Below, in pieces: positions 9,598-17,499 of a DNA stretch of 64,000 nucleotides (position 1 is the stretch's first letter; each line of letters opens with the position of its first letter). The DNA lies in assembly GCA_949372955.1 (NCBI GenBank), contig CASIAX010000010.1, positions 62,001 to 126,000 on the forward strand, in the 5' to 3' direction. The notes under the pieces are model-generated. The model was not told where the DNA came from. It saw only the letters and a list, made by a program, of their open reading frames with translations, and did not search any database. The DNA comes from SGZJ01 sp949372955 (GTDB lineage Bacteria > Bacteroidota > Bacteroidia > Flavobacteriales > Flavobacteriaceae). A program made the translations under genes and the position numbers.

Positions 9598-10371
9598 CTA
9601 ATTATTTTTATCGATTAAATCTGTTAAAGAAATAAATTCTTCAACAGATAATTGCTCGGGCCTTAAATCAAAGATAGTATCTTCTCTCAAACTATCGGAT
9701 AAATTAAAAGTTTTTAAACTATTTCTTAATGTTTTTCTTCTTTGCTGAAAAGACAACTTTACAACTTTAAAAAAAAGTCTCTCATTATAATTAATATCTA
9801 ATTGTTCTTTTCTGATCAATCTTATTACTGCAGAGGTAACTTTTGGTGGTGGGGTAAATACAGAGGGAGGGACAGAAAACAAGTAATCAGTTTCATAATA
9901 GGCTTGGGTCAAAACTGAAAGAATACCATATTTTTTACTCCCTTTTTTTTCACATATTCTTTCAGCTACTTCTTTTTGAAACATCCCAATTAGTTCTGGA
10001 ACCAGATTTTTGTATTCTAAAGCTTTAAAAATTATTTGAGTTGAAATATTATAAGGAAAATTACCTATAATTGCGAACTTGTTTATAAAAACGTCATCTA
10101 ATTTTAATTTAAGAAAGTCGCTCTCTAAAATAATAGATGGGTCTATTCCAAGTTTTGTCTTAAGAAAAACCACTGACTCACTATCAATTTCAACTAATTT
10201 TAAATCTAATTTTAAATCTAATAAATATTTGGTTAAAACTCCTGTCCCGGGACCAATTTCCATAACATTTGAGTAACCTGACAAGGATAAAGAATTAACA
10301 ATTTTTCTAGCTATATTTTCATCATTCAAAAAATGTTGACCTAAATATTTTTTTGGCTTGACATTCCTCAT
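9598..10371 (-). CDS. rsmA: 16S rRNA (adenine1518/1519-N6)-dimethyltransferase
   Basis: Dimethylates two adjacent adenines in helix 45 of 16S rRNA late in 30S assembly (KsgA). The 257 residues begin with the family signature KKYLGQHFLND, followed by the SAM-binding EIGPGTGVLTKYLL near 40 and the catalytic IGNFPYNIS motif near 115. The C-terminal helical domain (QRRKTLRNSLKTF) is present. Its start lies 2 nt after the serS stop, and its stop is 5 nt before the mgtE start. The order serS-rsmA-mgtE is, from memory, common in Flavobacteriia. Confidence 0.96.
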   Translation of the reverse strand: MRNVKPKKYLGQHFLNDENIARKIVNSLSLSGYSNVMEIGPGTGVLTKYLLDLKLDLKLVEIDSESVVFLKTKLGIDPSIILESDFLKLKLDDVFINKFAIIGNFPYNISTQIIFKALEYKNLVPELIGMFQKEVAERICEKKGSKKYGILSVLTQAYYETDYLFSVPPSVFTPPPKVTSAVIRLIRKEQLDINYNERLFFKVVKLSFQQRRKTLRNSLKTFNLSDSLREDTIFDLRPEQLSVEEFISLTDLIDKNN

Positions 10372-10373
10372 AT

Positions 10374-11645
10374 TTAATCGATTATAGAGAATCCTGTATA
10401 AGGGACTAGAACCTCAGGGATAACAATCCCTTTTGAAGTTTGGTTATTTTCAATTAGAGTAGCTAAAACTCTAGGTAGTGCCAATGAACTACCATTTAAT
10501 GTATGTGCTAATTGAGTCTTTCCAGATGAGTTTTTGTATCTTAATTTTAATCTATTTGCTTGAAAAGTCTCAAAATTAGATACAGATGAAACCTCTAGCC
10601 ATTTATTTTGACCAGCTGAAAACAATTCAAAATCATAAGTAAGACAAGATGTAAATCCTAAATCTGATCCACACAATTTTAAAATTCTAAATGGAAGGTT
10701 TAGTTTATTTATAATCGACTTCACGTGATCAACCATACTATCTAGTGCTTCATAAGATTTATCCGGATGTTCGACTCTTAATATTTCGACTTTATCAAAC
10801 TGATGGAGCCTATTTAAACCCCTGACATGAGAACCGTAACTTCCAGCCTCTCTTCTAAAACAAGGGGTGTAAGAAGTTAATAGTTTAGGCAAATTAGATT
10901 CAGCTATTATTTCGTCTCTAAATATATTTGTAGCTGGCACTTCAGCCGTGGGGATTAAATACAAATTGTCTTCTTGAATGTAATACATCATCCCTTCTTT
11001 GTCTGGTAATTGACCAGTACCAAAGGCAGATTTCTCGTTTATTAAATGAGGTACTTGAACTTCATTATAACCAGCTTTGGTGTTCATATCTAAGAAGTAA
11101 GAAATTAGTGCTCTTTGTAACTTAGCACCTTTACCTTTATATACAGGAAACCCAGCTCCGGTAATTTTATTACCCAATTCAAAATCGATTATATCATACT
11201 TTTTTGCTAAATCCCAGTGTGGTAAAGATCCTTTTGGTAAATCTGGCAACTCTCCACCACACATTATTTCAACATTATCCTCTTCGCTTTTCCCTTTAGG
11301 AACTGAGTGGTGAGGTATATTAGGTATCTTATATAATAACTGCTGGAGATTGTTTTTTACAGAATTTAATTCTTCATTTAATTTTTTACTAGCTTCTTTT
11401 AATTCTACAGTTTTTTCTTTTAAAATAGAGGCTTGATTTACATGACCTTGTTTAAACAAATCACCAATTTCTTTAGAAATTAAATTAGACTGATGCAAGA
11501 TGTTATCCAACTCAGTTTGAATTTTTCTTTTTTTGGTATCAACATCAATTACGGACTCAATCACGGATGAAGAATCTATGTTTCTTTTTGAAAGTGAATC
11601 AACAATTAAATCTTTGTTTTCTCTAATAAAATTTATTTCTAACAT
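10374..11645 (-). CDS. serS: Seryl-tRNA synthetase
   Basis: Charges tRNA-Ser with serine; class II synthetase of 423 residues. The N-terminal antiparallel coiled-coil arm that contacts the long variable arm of tRNA-Ser is visible as charged heptads at about 30-105. The catalytic domain has motif 2 CFRREAGSYGSHVRGLNRLHQF near 265 and motif 3 NGSSLALPRVLATLIEN near 385. The TAEVPATN serine-binding strand is present. It begins at ATG, 43 nt after ribF, the largest gap between genes in the run from pth to arsC. Confidence 0.97.
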   Translation of the reverse strand: MLEINFIRENKDLIVDSLSKRNIDSSSVIESVIDVDTKKRKIQTELDNILHQSNLISKEIGDLFKQGHVNQASILKEKTVELKEASKKLNEELNSVKNNLQQLLYKIPNIPHHSVPKGKSEEDNVEIMCGGELPDLPKGSLPHWDLAKKYDIIDFELGNKITGAGFPVYKGKGAKLQRALISYFLDMNTKAGYNEVQVPHLINEKSAFGTGQLPDKEGMMYYIQEDNLYLIPTAEVPATNIFRDEIIAESNLPKLLTSYTPCFRREAGSYGSHVRGLNRLHQFDKVEILRVEHPDKSYEALDSMVDHVKSIINKLNLPFRILKLCGSDLGFTSCLTYDFELFSAGQNKWLEVSSVSNFETFQANRLKLRYKNSSGKTQLAHTLNGSSLALPRVLATLIENNQTSKGIVIPEVLVPYTGFSIID

Positions 11646-11688
11646 AAAAAGTAATAATTATTGCAAATTTATAATAATTGATTTAATA

Positions 11689-12621
11689 TTAAATATTTAG
11701 ACTATTAATATAACTCAAAGTGGTAACTTTATCTAACTCTAGTTGTTTTTTTAAATCTTCAATTGAACTAAATTTCTTTTCACTTCTAATTCTAGTGATC
11801 ATTTCTACAGATAAACTCTGATTATAGATGTTTTTATTAAAATCTAAAAAATGAATTTCTATAGACTGATTCTTTCTGTTAAAAGTTGGGTTAGTACCTA
11901 TGTTCATCATCCCAAAAACACATTTCTCATCAATAAGAGACTTGACTATATAAACTCCATTCTTAGGCACTAATTTGTAAGATTCATCAATTTTAATATT
12001 AGCTGTAGGAAATGAAATTGTTTTTCCAATATTATTTCCATGAATAACAGTACCATTAAAAAAGTAATTGTAGCCTAAATAATTGTTAGCTAATTTAATA
12101 TCGCCATTATTTAGGGCTTTTCTAATTTTTGTAGAACTTATAGCTATGTTATCAATATCTTGAGCTAAGATTTCTGTAACTGTAAAATCATATAGTTCTC
12201 CAAACTCTCTAAGCTGCTGAATATTAGCTGTTCTATTTCTTCCAAAATGGTGGTCATAACCAATTATAATATGCTTAGCATTTAACTTGTTAACCAGTAT
12301 ATCTCTAACAAATTCAAGAGCGCTTAGGCGAGAAAACTCTTTAGTAAATTCTTTAATTATTAGAAAATCTAAGTTAAGAGTGTTTAACAAATCTTGCTTT
12401 TCGTTAATTGTGTTAATTAATTTAATTTCATTATTACTTTGCAAAACCATTTTTGGATGTGGAAAAAAAGATAACAAAATAGAGACAAGATTATCTGTAG
12501 AGGATATAGTCGTTAATTGATTGATTATTTTTCTATGCCCAATATGTACTCCGTCAAACGTACCGATAGTTATTACCGAATGGCTTTTTGAGTTGTAATT
12601 TTCTAGTTTCTTTCTAATCAA
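11689..12621 (-). CDS. ribF: Bifunctional riboflavin kinase / FAD synthetase
   Basis: Makes FMN and then FAD from riboflavin. The 310 residues contain the N-terminal nucleotidyltransferase domain (IGTFDGVHIGHRKII near 19-33, the ISSTKIRKAL motif near 168) and the C-terminal riboflavin kinase domain (SFPTANIKID and MMNIGTNPTFN near 245). Both activities look intact. The start is TTG, overlapping the pth stop as TTGA. An in-frame TAA lies four codons upstream and no ATG is available before the conserved first strand, so start and stop are coupled. Confidence 0.95.
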   Translation of the reverse strand: MIRKKLENYNSKSHSVITIGTFDGVHIGHRKIINQLTTISSTDNLVSILLSFFPHPKMVLQSNNEIKLINTINEKQDLLNTLNLDFLIIKEFTKEFSRLSALEFVRDILVNKLNAKHIIIGYDHHFGRNRTANIQQLREFGELYDFTVTEILAQDIDNIAISSTKIRKALNNGDIKLANNYLGYNYFFNGTVIHGNNIGKTISFPTANIKIDESYKLVPKNGVYIVKSLIDEKCVFGMMNIGTNPTFNRKNQSIEIHFLDFNKNIYNQSLSVEMITRIRSEKKFSSIEDLKKQLELDKVTTLSYINSLNI

Positions 12622-13187
12622 TTTTTTAAATTATAGCTGTTCATTGTTAATGAAATACCACTCATTACAAATGAAAAAATTAAATCACTAACAGTTTCTT
12701 TTAATTTTTTAAGATCTGATAACTCTTCATTAGAAAATTTAGATAACACAAAGTTACTTTGATGTCCCTTTTTAAATTCATTCGAAATACCAATTCTTAA
12801 TCTATTATACTCTGTTGTGTTAAGACAGCTCTCGATGTCTTTCAAGCCGTTATGGCCTCCATTACTTCCGCTAGGTTTTAATCTTAATTTTGCAAATGGT
12901 AAATTAAGGTCATCGCTAATGATCAATAAATTACTTATTTCAATTTTTTCAAATTTCAACCAGTATTGTACGGCTGCCCCGCTTAAATTCATATAAGTGT
13001 TTGGTTTTAAAAAAATAAAAGATCTACCCTTATATTTATACTTACAAACACTTCCAAAGCTAGCATTTGAAAAATTTAAGTCTAATTTATTGATAAGAAA
13101 GTCTAACATATCGAAACCTATATTATGTCTAGTGTTAACATATTCATCTCCAATATTCCCTAAGCCAACAATTAAATATTTTTTCAT
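12618..13187 (-). CDS. pth: Peptidyl-tRNA hydrolase
   Basis: Releases tRNA from prematurely ended peptidyl-tRNAs. The 189-residue protein has normal length and starts KYLIVGLGNIGDEYVNTRHNIGFD, containing the catalytic His and the tRNA-contacting Asn. The second block DDLNLPFAKLRLKPSGSNGGHNGLKDI is intact. Translation is coupled to ribF through a 4-nt overlap. A rho-independent terminator hairpin lies between it and rplY, so it may need its own promoter or depend on read-through. Confidence 0.96.
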   Translation of the reverse strand: MKKYLIVGLGNIGDEYVNTRHNIGFDMLDFLINKLDLNFSNASFGSVCKYKYKGRSFIFLKPNTYMNLSGAAVQYWLKFEKIEISNLLIISDDLNLPFAKLRLKPSGSNGGHNGLKDIESCLNTTEYNRLRIGISNEFKKGHQSNFVLSKFSNEELSDLKKLKETVSDLIFSFVMSGISLTMNSYNLKN

Positions 13188-13210
13188 CTATTAAATATAA
13201 TACTACAAAA

Positions 13211-13246
13211 ATAAAAAAGCATTCTGACAAATAGCCAGAATGCTTT
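13211..13246 (-). terminator. Rho-independent terminator after rplY
   Basis: An 11-bp perfect inverted repeat (AAAGCATTCTG paired with CAGAATGCTTT, 9-nt loop) is followed on the minus strand by a T-rich tract. It lies 28 nt past the rplY stop and before pth, so it should end or attenuate the prs-rplY message. Confidence 0.8.
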
Positions 13247-13273
13247 AAATAACTTAATTAGTGAGTGTATATT

Positions 13274-13924
13274 TTATTCTGCAGGCTTATCAGCTGAAGC
13301 CTCAGCAGATGTTTCTGGTGAGTCACCAGTTTCTTCTGAATCAGAATCTTCATCTTCAAGAGTAGCTTCTACTAAAGCAGCTCTAGCTCTTCTAATTTGA
13401 CAAACTACAGTGCTATCAGGTTGTAAGAAAGAATAAGAATCATTTAAAATTTCGCGAATATATACTCTTTGCCCGATTTCAAGATTTGAAATATCTATTT
13501 CAATATAATCAGGTAAATTTGTTGGAAGAGCTTTAATTCTTAATTTACGTTGATTTTTCTGAAGATTACCACCCATTTTCACTCCAATTGAATTTCCTAT
13601 AATATTTACTGGAATATTCATAGCTATTGCTTTATCACTAAATAGTTGATAAAAATCAATATGTAAAATTCTATCTGTTACTGGGTGAAATTGTATGTCT
13701 TGTAGAACTGCTTCTAATTTCTCTCCACTATCTAAAGCAACTACAACTGTATGCGCTTTTGAAGTATATACTAATTTGGAGAATGCCAACTCTGGTGCAG
13801 AGAAATGCATTGGGGTATCTCCTCCGTATATAACGCAAGGTACCTGTCCAGCATTACGTAAGGCTTTTGTTGACTTTTTGCCTACGCTTTCTCTTTTAGA
13901 TCCGTTAATTGTAATTGATTTCAT
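13274..13924 (-). CDS. rplY: 50S ribosomal protein bL25 (TL5/Ctc form)
   Basis: Binds 5S rRNA in the large subunit. At 216 residues it is the long CTC/TL5 form: an N-terminal L25 domain (about 5-95, with KSTKALRNAGQVPCVIYGG) plus the C-terminal TL5 beta domain (about 100-185). A disordered acidic tail follows, rich in Glu, Asp and Ser (EDEDSDSEETGDSPET). Acidic tails of this kind are common in Bacteroidota bL25. It lies 23 nt downstream of prs and ahead of a strong terminator. Confidence 0.95.
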   Translation of the reverse strand: MKSITINGSKRESVGKKSTKALRNAGQVPCVIYGGDTPMHFSAPELAFSKLVYTSKAHTVVVALDSGEKLEAVLQDIQFHPVTDRILHIDFYQLFSDKAIAMNIPVNIIGNSIGVKMGGNLQKNQRKLRIKALPTNLPDYIEIDISNLEIGQRVYIREILNDSYSFLQPDSTVVCQIRRARAALVEATLEDEDSDSEETGDSPETSAEASADKPAE

Positions 13925-13947
13925 TGTTTTATTTTAAGGTTAATTAT

Positions 13948-14889
13948 TTACATAATAAAGTTTGAACTTATTGACTCATTATTGTGAACTTTCTTCATAA
14001 CATCAGCAAATAAATCGGCGCAAGATAACACTTTAATTTTAGAACTTGAATTAATTAACGGAATAGAGTCTGTAACAATTAATTCTTTAAGTTGGGATTT
14101 TCTGATATTGTCATAAGCATTACCAGATAAAATTGGATGAGTACATATAGCTCTTACACTTAAGGCTCCTCTTTCTATCATAAGATCAGCAGCTTTTGTA
14201 AGAGTACCAGCGGTGTCAACCATATCATCAACTAGAACAACATTTTTTCCATCTACATTACCAATTAATTCCATGTGTGAAATTATATTTGCTTTTGCTC
14301 GTTGCTTATAACAAATTACCACATCACTCTCCATGGCCTTCGCATAAGCATAGGCTCGTTTTGACCCTCCCATATCAGGAGATGCTATAGTTAAATTATC
14401 TAATTGTAAACTTTGAAGGTATGGTAAGAAGATTGTTGATGCATAAAGATGATCAACTGGGATTTCAAAGAACCCTTGTATTTGATCTGCATGTAAATCC
14501 ATAGTAATAATTCTTGTAGCTCCTGCAGATTCTAATATTTTAGCTATCATTTTTGCAGCTATAGGTACTCGGGGTTTATCTTTCCTATCTTGTCTAGCCC
14601 ATCCAAAATAAGGAATTACAGCAGTTATATGTCTAGCAGATGCACGTTTTGCAGCATCAATCATAAGTAGCATTTCCATTAAATTTTCTGAAGATGGATT
14701 TGTAGATCCTATAATAAATATTCTAGTCCCACGAATAGATTCCTCATAAGATGGTTGAAATTCACCATCACTATATTTAGAAGTGATGATTTTTCCTAAA
14801 TCAACACCATAAGCATTGGCAATATTTTTAGCAAGTATTTCAGTCTTAGAACAATGAAATAGTTTAGGTTGGATTTGTGTTTTACTCAT
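13948..14889 (-). CDS. prs: Ribose-phosphate pyrophosphokinase
   Basis: Forms PRPP from ribose-5-phosphate and ATP for nucleotide, His and Trp synthesis. The 313 residues match the family length. Visible are the ATP-loop PYFGWARQDRKDKPR near 100, ITMDLHADQIQGFF near 136, and the PRPP-binding signature NVVLVDDMVDTAGTLTKA near 220. The first gene of the minus-strand housekeeping run, it is divergent from tRNA-Leu(CAA) across about 146 bp. Confidence 0.97.
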   Translation of the reverse strand: MSKTQIQPKLFHCSKTEILAKNIANAYGVDLGKIITSKYSDGEFQPSYEESIRGTRIFIIGSTNPSSENLMEMLLMIDAAKRASARHITAVIPYFGWARQDRKDKPRVPIAAKMIAKILESAGATRIITMDLHADQIQGFFEIPVDHLYASTIFLPYLQSLQLDNLTIASPDMGGSKRAYAYAKAMESDVVICYKQRAKANIISHMELIGNVDGKNVVLVDDMVDTAGTLTKAADLMIERGALSVRAICTHPILSGNAYDNIRKSQLKELIVTDSIPLINSSSKIKVLSCADLFADVMKKVHNNESISSNFIM

Positions 14890-15035
14890 TATAATTAGCT
14901 GTTAATTAATCTGTTAAAGATGTTGAAAATATTACTAGCTAAAATATAAATTAATTTTCAGTGAGTTGTTATTATATGACCAATATTTTAAGGAATTAAT
15001 ACTTATTATTATTATTTTCGCAATTCCATTAACTT

Positions 15036-15117
15036 GCTCAAGTGGCGGAATTGGTAGACGCGCTGGATTCAAAATCCAGTGACTTAGGTCGTGTGGGTTC
15101 GATTCCCATCTTGAGTA
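15036..15117 (+). tRNA. tRNA-Leu (anticodon CAA)
   Basis: A class II cloverleaf of 82 nt. The acceptor stem GCTCAAG pairs with CTTGAGT (ending in a G-U pair), the D arm has TGGCGGAATTGGTAGACGC, and the anticodon stem CTGGA/TCCAG encloses the loop TTCAAAA, giving CAA. There is a short variable arm and a GGTTCGATTCC T arm. The 3' CCA is not encoded. Confidence 0.95.
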
Positions 15118-15118
15118 C

Positions 15119-15158
15119 AAAACGGGACAGAACTTCCTTTAAGATCTGTCCCGTTTTT
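15119..15158 (+). terminator. Rho-independent terminator after tRNA-Leu(CAA)
   Basis: A 13-bp inverted repeat (AAAACGGGACAGA paired with TCTGTCCCGTTTT) with a 13-nt loop is followed by a short T run. It starts 2 nt past the tRNA and isolates it from the nagB-like cluster. Confidence 0.88.
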
Positions 15159-15270
15159 AATTGTTCTGTTAATACGACATTCATAGTATATAAAATGTTG
15201 TTGGTATATTAAATTTCACAACTAGTCCTCTAAAAATTATTTTAGATATACTTAATTTTTAAATTAAAAA

Positions 15271-17181
15271 ATGAAACACAATGACATAAGCTATAAAAGT
15301 GCTGGTAAATTTGAAGAGAGTAGGTATGAAAAAATACATAATGTAATTTTTGATAATTCTACTATAGCATCATTGGTAGTTGCAAAAGAAATATCCGATT
15401 TAATAAAATCAAAACAAGAAAAAAATCAGAAATGTATAATTGGTTTAGCTACAGGGTCCTCACCAATTGCAGTTTATAATGAACTGATAAGAATGCATAA
15501 AGAGGAAAAATTAAGTTTTCATAATGTTATCACATTTAACTTAGATGAATATTTGCCAATGCAGAAAAAAGATATTCAAAGTTATTATTATTTTATGCAT
15601 GAACACCTTTTTGATCATGTAGATCTTTATCCAGAAAATATATATATCCCTGACGGTACGATTTCTAATGAAAATTTATATCAATATTGCATTGACTACG
15701 AGCTAAAAATTAGAGAAGCAGGAGGTTTAGATTATCAATTACTTGGAATAGGAAGAACTGGCCATATAGGATTTAATGAGCCTGGATCACACTTAAATTC
15801 AGGGACCAGAAGTATTACTTTAGATCACTTAACTAGATCTGATGCAGCTTCCTCTTTTCAAGGAATAGAAAATGTACCACGAATGGCTATTACCATGGGC
15901 ATTGGTACAGTTATGGCAGCCAAAAGAATTGTTTTGTTAGGTTGGGGTCAACATAAGTCTCAAATTATAAAAGAAGCTATTGAAGGACAGATTTCTTCAC
16001 AAGTTCCTGCTACATACCTTCAAAATCACCCCAATATAACTTTTGTATTGGATAAAGAAGCTGGAGGTGAATTAACAAGAACTAAAACTCCTTGGCTAGT
16101 TAAACCTTGTGTATGGAACGAAGAATTAAAAAGTAAAGCAATTGTTTGGTTATGTGAAAAAACGAATAAGTCCATATTAAAATTAACAGATAAAGATTAT
16201 AATGACAATAGTATGTCTAGCTTATTAGCTGAACAAGGAAAATCATATAATCTAAATATTGAAATGTTTAATAAACTTCAACATACTATAACTGGTTGGC
16301 CAGGTGGAAAACCTAAATCAGATGATTTAAAAAGACCAGAAAGATCAGCTCCAGCAAAAAAAAGAGTACTTATTTTTAGTCCTCATCCGGATGATGATGT
16401 TATTTCAATGGGTGGAACATTAGACAGACTTATTGAACAAGGTCATGAAGTTCATGTAGCTTATCAAACATCAGGAAATATTGCTGTTTCAGATCAAGAG
16501 GCGTTAAAATTTGCTGAAGTAAGCAATAGTTTAACCAATAACAAAATAACTAGTAGTATTATTGGAGATCTGATTAATAAAAATATTGATTCAATAGACA
16601 CAAAAAATATTCGAGATCTAAAAGGTCTAATTAGAAGAAGTGAATCTTTAGCTGCAACAAGGTCTCTCAAGCTAATTGATAAAAATGTACATTTTTTAAA
16701 CCTACCATTTTATGAAACTGGAAAAATAAAAAAAAATAAGCTTTCTGAGGATGATATTTCTGTTATGACAAAAATTATTGAAGATATTAAGCCTCATCAA
16801 ATATATGCAGCTGGTGATTTAGCGGATCCTCATGGCACGCATAAGGTTTGTTTAAATTCTCTTTTTGAATCCATAGAGCGACTAAAATCAAAAAAATTCA
16901 TGAATGATTGTTGGATCTGGTTGTATAGAGGAGCTTGGCATGAATGGGAAACATACGAAATTGAAATGGCCGTACCACTAAGCCCTAATCAAGTATTAAA
17001 AAAAAGAAATGCTATTTTTTGTCATCAATCTCAAAAAGATGGAGTTATGTTTCAGGGAGATGACTCTAGAGAGTTTTGGTTACGTGCAGAAGAGAGAAAT
17101 AGATTAACAGCTACTAAATATCACTTACTAGGTTTAGCAGATTATGCTGCTATTGAGGCGTTCAAGAGATATAAATTTTAA
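15271..17181 (+). CDS. nagB: Glucosamine-6-phosphate deaminase fused to a PIG-L/LmbE deacetylase domain
   Basis: A two-domain protein of 636 residues. Residues about 25-290 are a NagB sugar-phosphate isomerase domain with LATGSSPIAVYNELIR, TFNLDEYLP and GIGRTGHIGFNEPGS near 157. In E. coli NagB the last block reads GNDGHIAFNEP, so the catalytic Asp141 position is Thr here, while His143 and Glu148 equivalents remain. Residues about 365-636 form a PIG-L deacetylase domain with the zinc motif FSPHPDDDVISMGG near 368 and a later DPHGTH. This long fused form is known in Bacteroidota. The inferred role is removal of acetyl and amino groups from GlcNAc-6-P-like substrates, releasing acetate and ammonia. 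It is first of five plus-strand genes ending in acs. Confidence 0.88.
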   Translation: MKHNDISYKSAGKFEESRYEKIHNVIFDNSTIASLVVAKEISDLIKSKQEKNQKCIIGLATGSSPIAVYNELIRMHKEEKLSFHNVITFNLDEYLPMQKKDIQSYYYFMHEHLFDHVDLYPENIYIPDGTISNENLYQYCIDYELKIREAGGLDYQLLGIGRTGHIGFNEPGSHLNSGTRSITLDHLTRSDAASSFQGIENVPRMAITMGIGTVMAAKRIVLLGWGQHKSQIIKEAIEGQISSQVPATYLQNHPNITFVLDKEAGGELTRTKTPWLVKPCVWNEELKSKAIVWLCEKTNKSILKLTDKDYNDNSMSSLLAEQGKSYNLNIEMFNKLQHTITGWPGGKPKSDDLKRPERSAPAKKRVLIFSPHPDDDVISMGGTLDRLIEQGHEVHVAYQTSGNIAVSDQEALKFAEVSNSLTNNKITSSIIGDLINKNIDSIDTKNIRDLKGLIRRSESLAATRSLKLIDKNVHFLNLPFYETGKIKKNKLSEDDISVMTKIIEDIKPHQIYAAGDLADPHGTHKVCLNSLFESIERLKSKKFMNDCWIWLYRGAWHEWETYEIEMAVPLSPNQVLKKRNAIFCHQSQKDGVMFQGDDSREFWLRAEERNRLTATKYHLLGLADYAAIEAFKRYKF

Positions 17182-17244
17182 TAAAAAATCTTTATTTTTT
17201 TCTTTTAATAAAAAAAGAATACATTGAGATATAAAAATAATAAT

Positions 17245-17499
17245 ATGACAAATAAAAATGCTAATTTATATTGGAAAGAAAATATTAGATACGTTGCTAT
17301 TTTAATGTTTATATGGTTTTTTGTATCCTTTGGAGCGGGAATATTATTCAAGGATTTTTTAAATGAATTTAAATTTGGTGGATTTAAATTAGGTTTTTGG
17401 TTTGCACAACAAGGCTCAATGTATGTGTTTGTTGTTTTAATATTTATATATGTTCGTTTAATGAATAAACTTGATAAAAAATATGGTTATGATAAATAG
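17245..17499 (+). CDS. DUF4212 small subunit of a Na+/solute symporter
   Basis: An 84-residue membrane protein with two hydrophobic segments (about 15-40 and 52-75) and the WKENIRYVAILMFIWFFVSFGAG block typical of DUF4212 proteins. These are encoded directly before a large sodium:solute symporter and act as its small subunit. I chose the ATG at 17245 rather than a TTG at 17224 because the family starts near the NxxLYWKEN segment. It overlaps the next gene by 17 nt, so translation is likely coupled. Confidence 0.88.
   Translation: MTNKNANLYWKENIRYVAILMFIWFFVSFGAGILFKDFLNEFKFGGFKLGFWFAQQGSMYVFVVLIFIYVRLMNKLDKKYGYDK

Noticed and set aside
14935..15120. Short minus-strand frame with a YSRWESNPHDLSHW-like product
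   Set aside because: It is the antisense translation of the tRNA-Leu(CAA) gene, a well-known annotation artefact.
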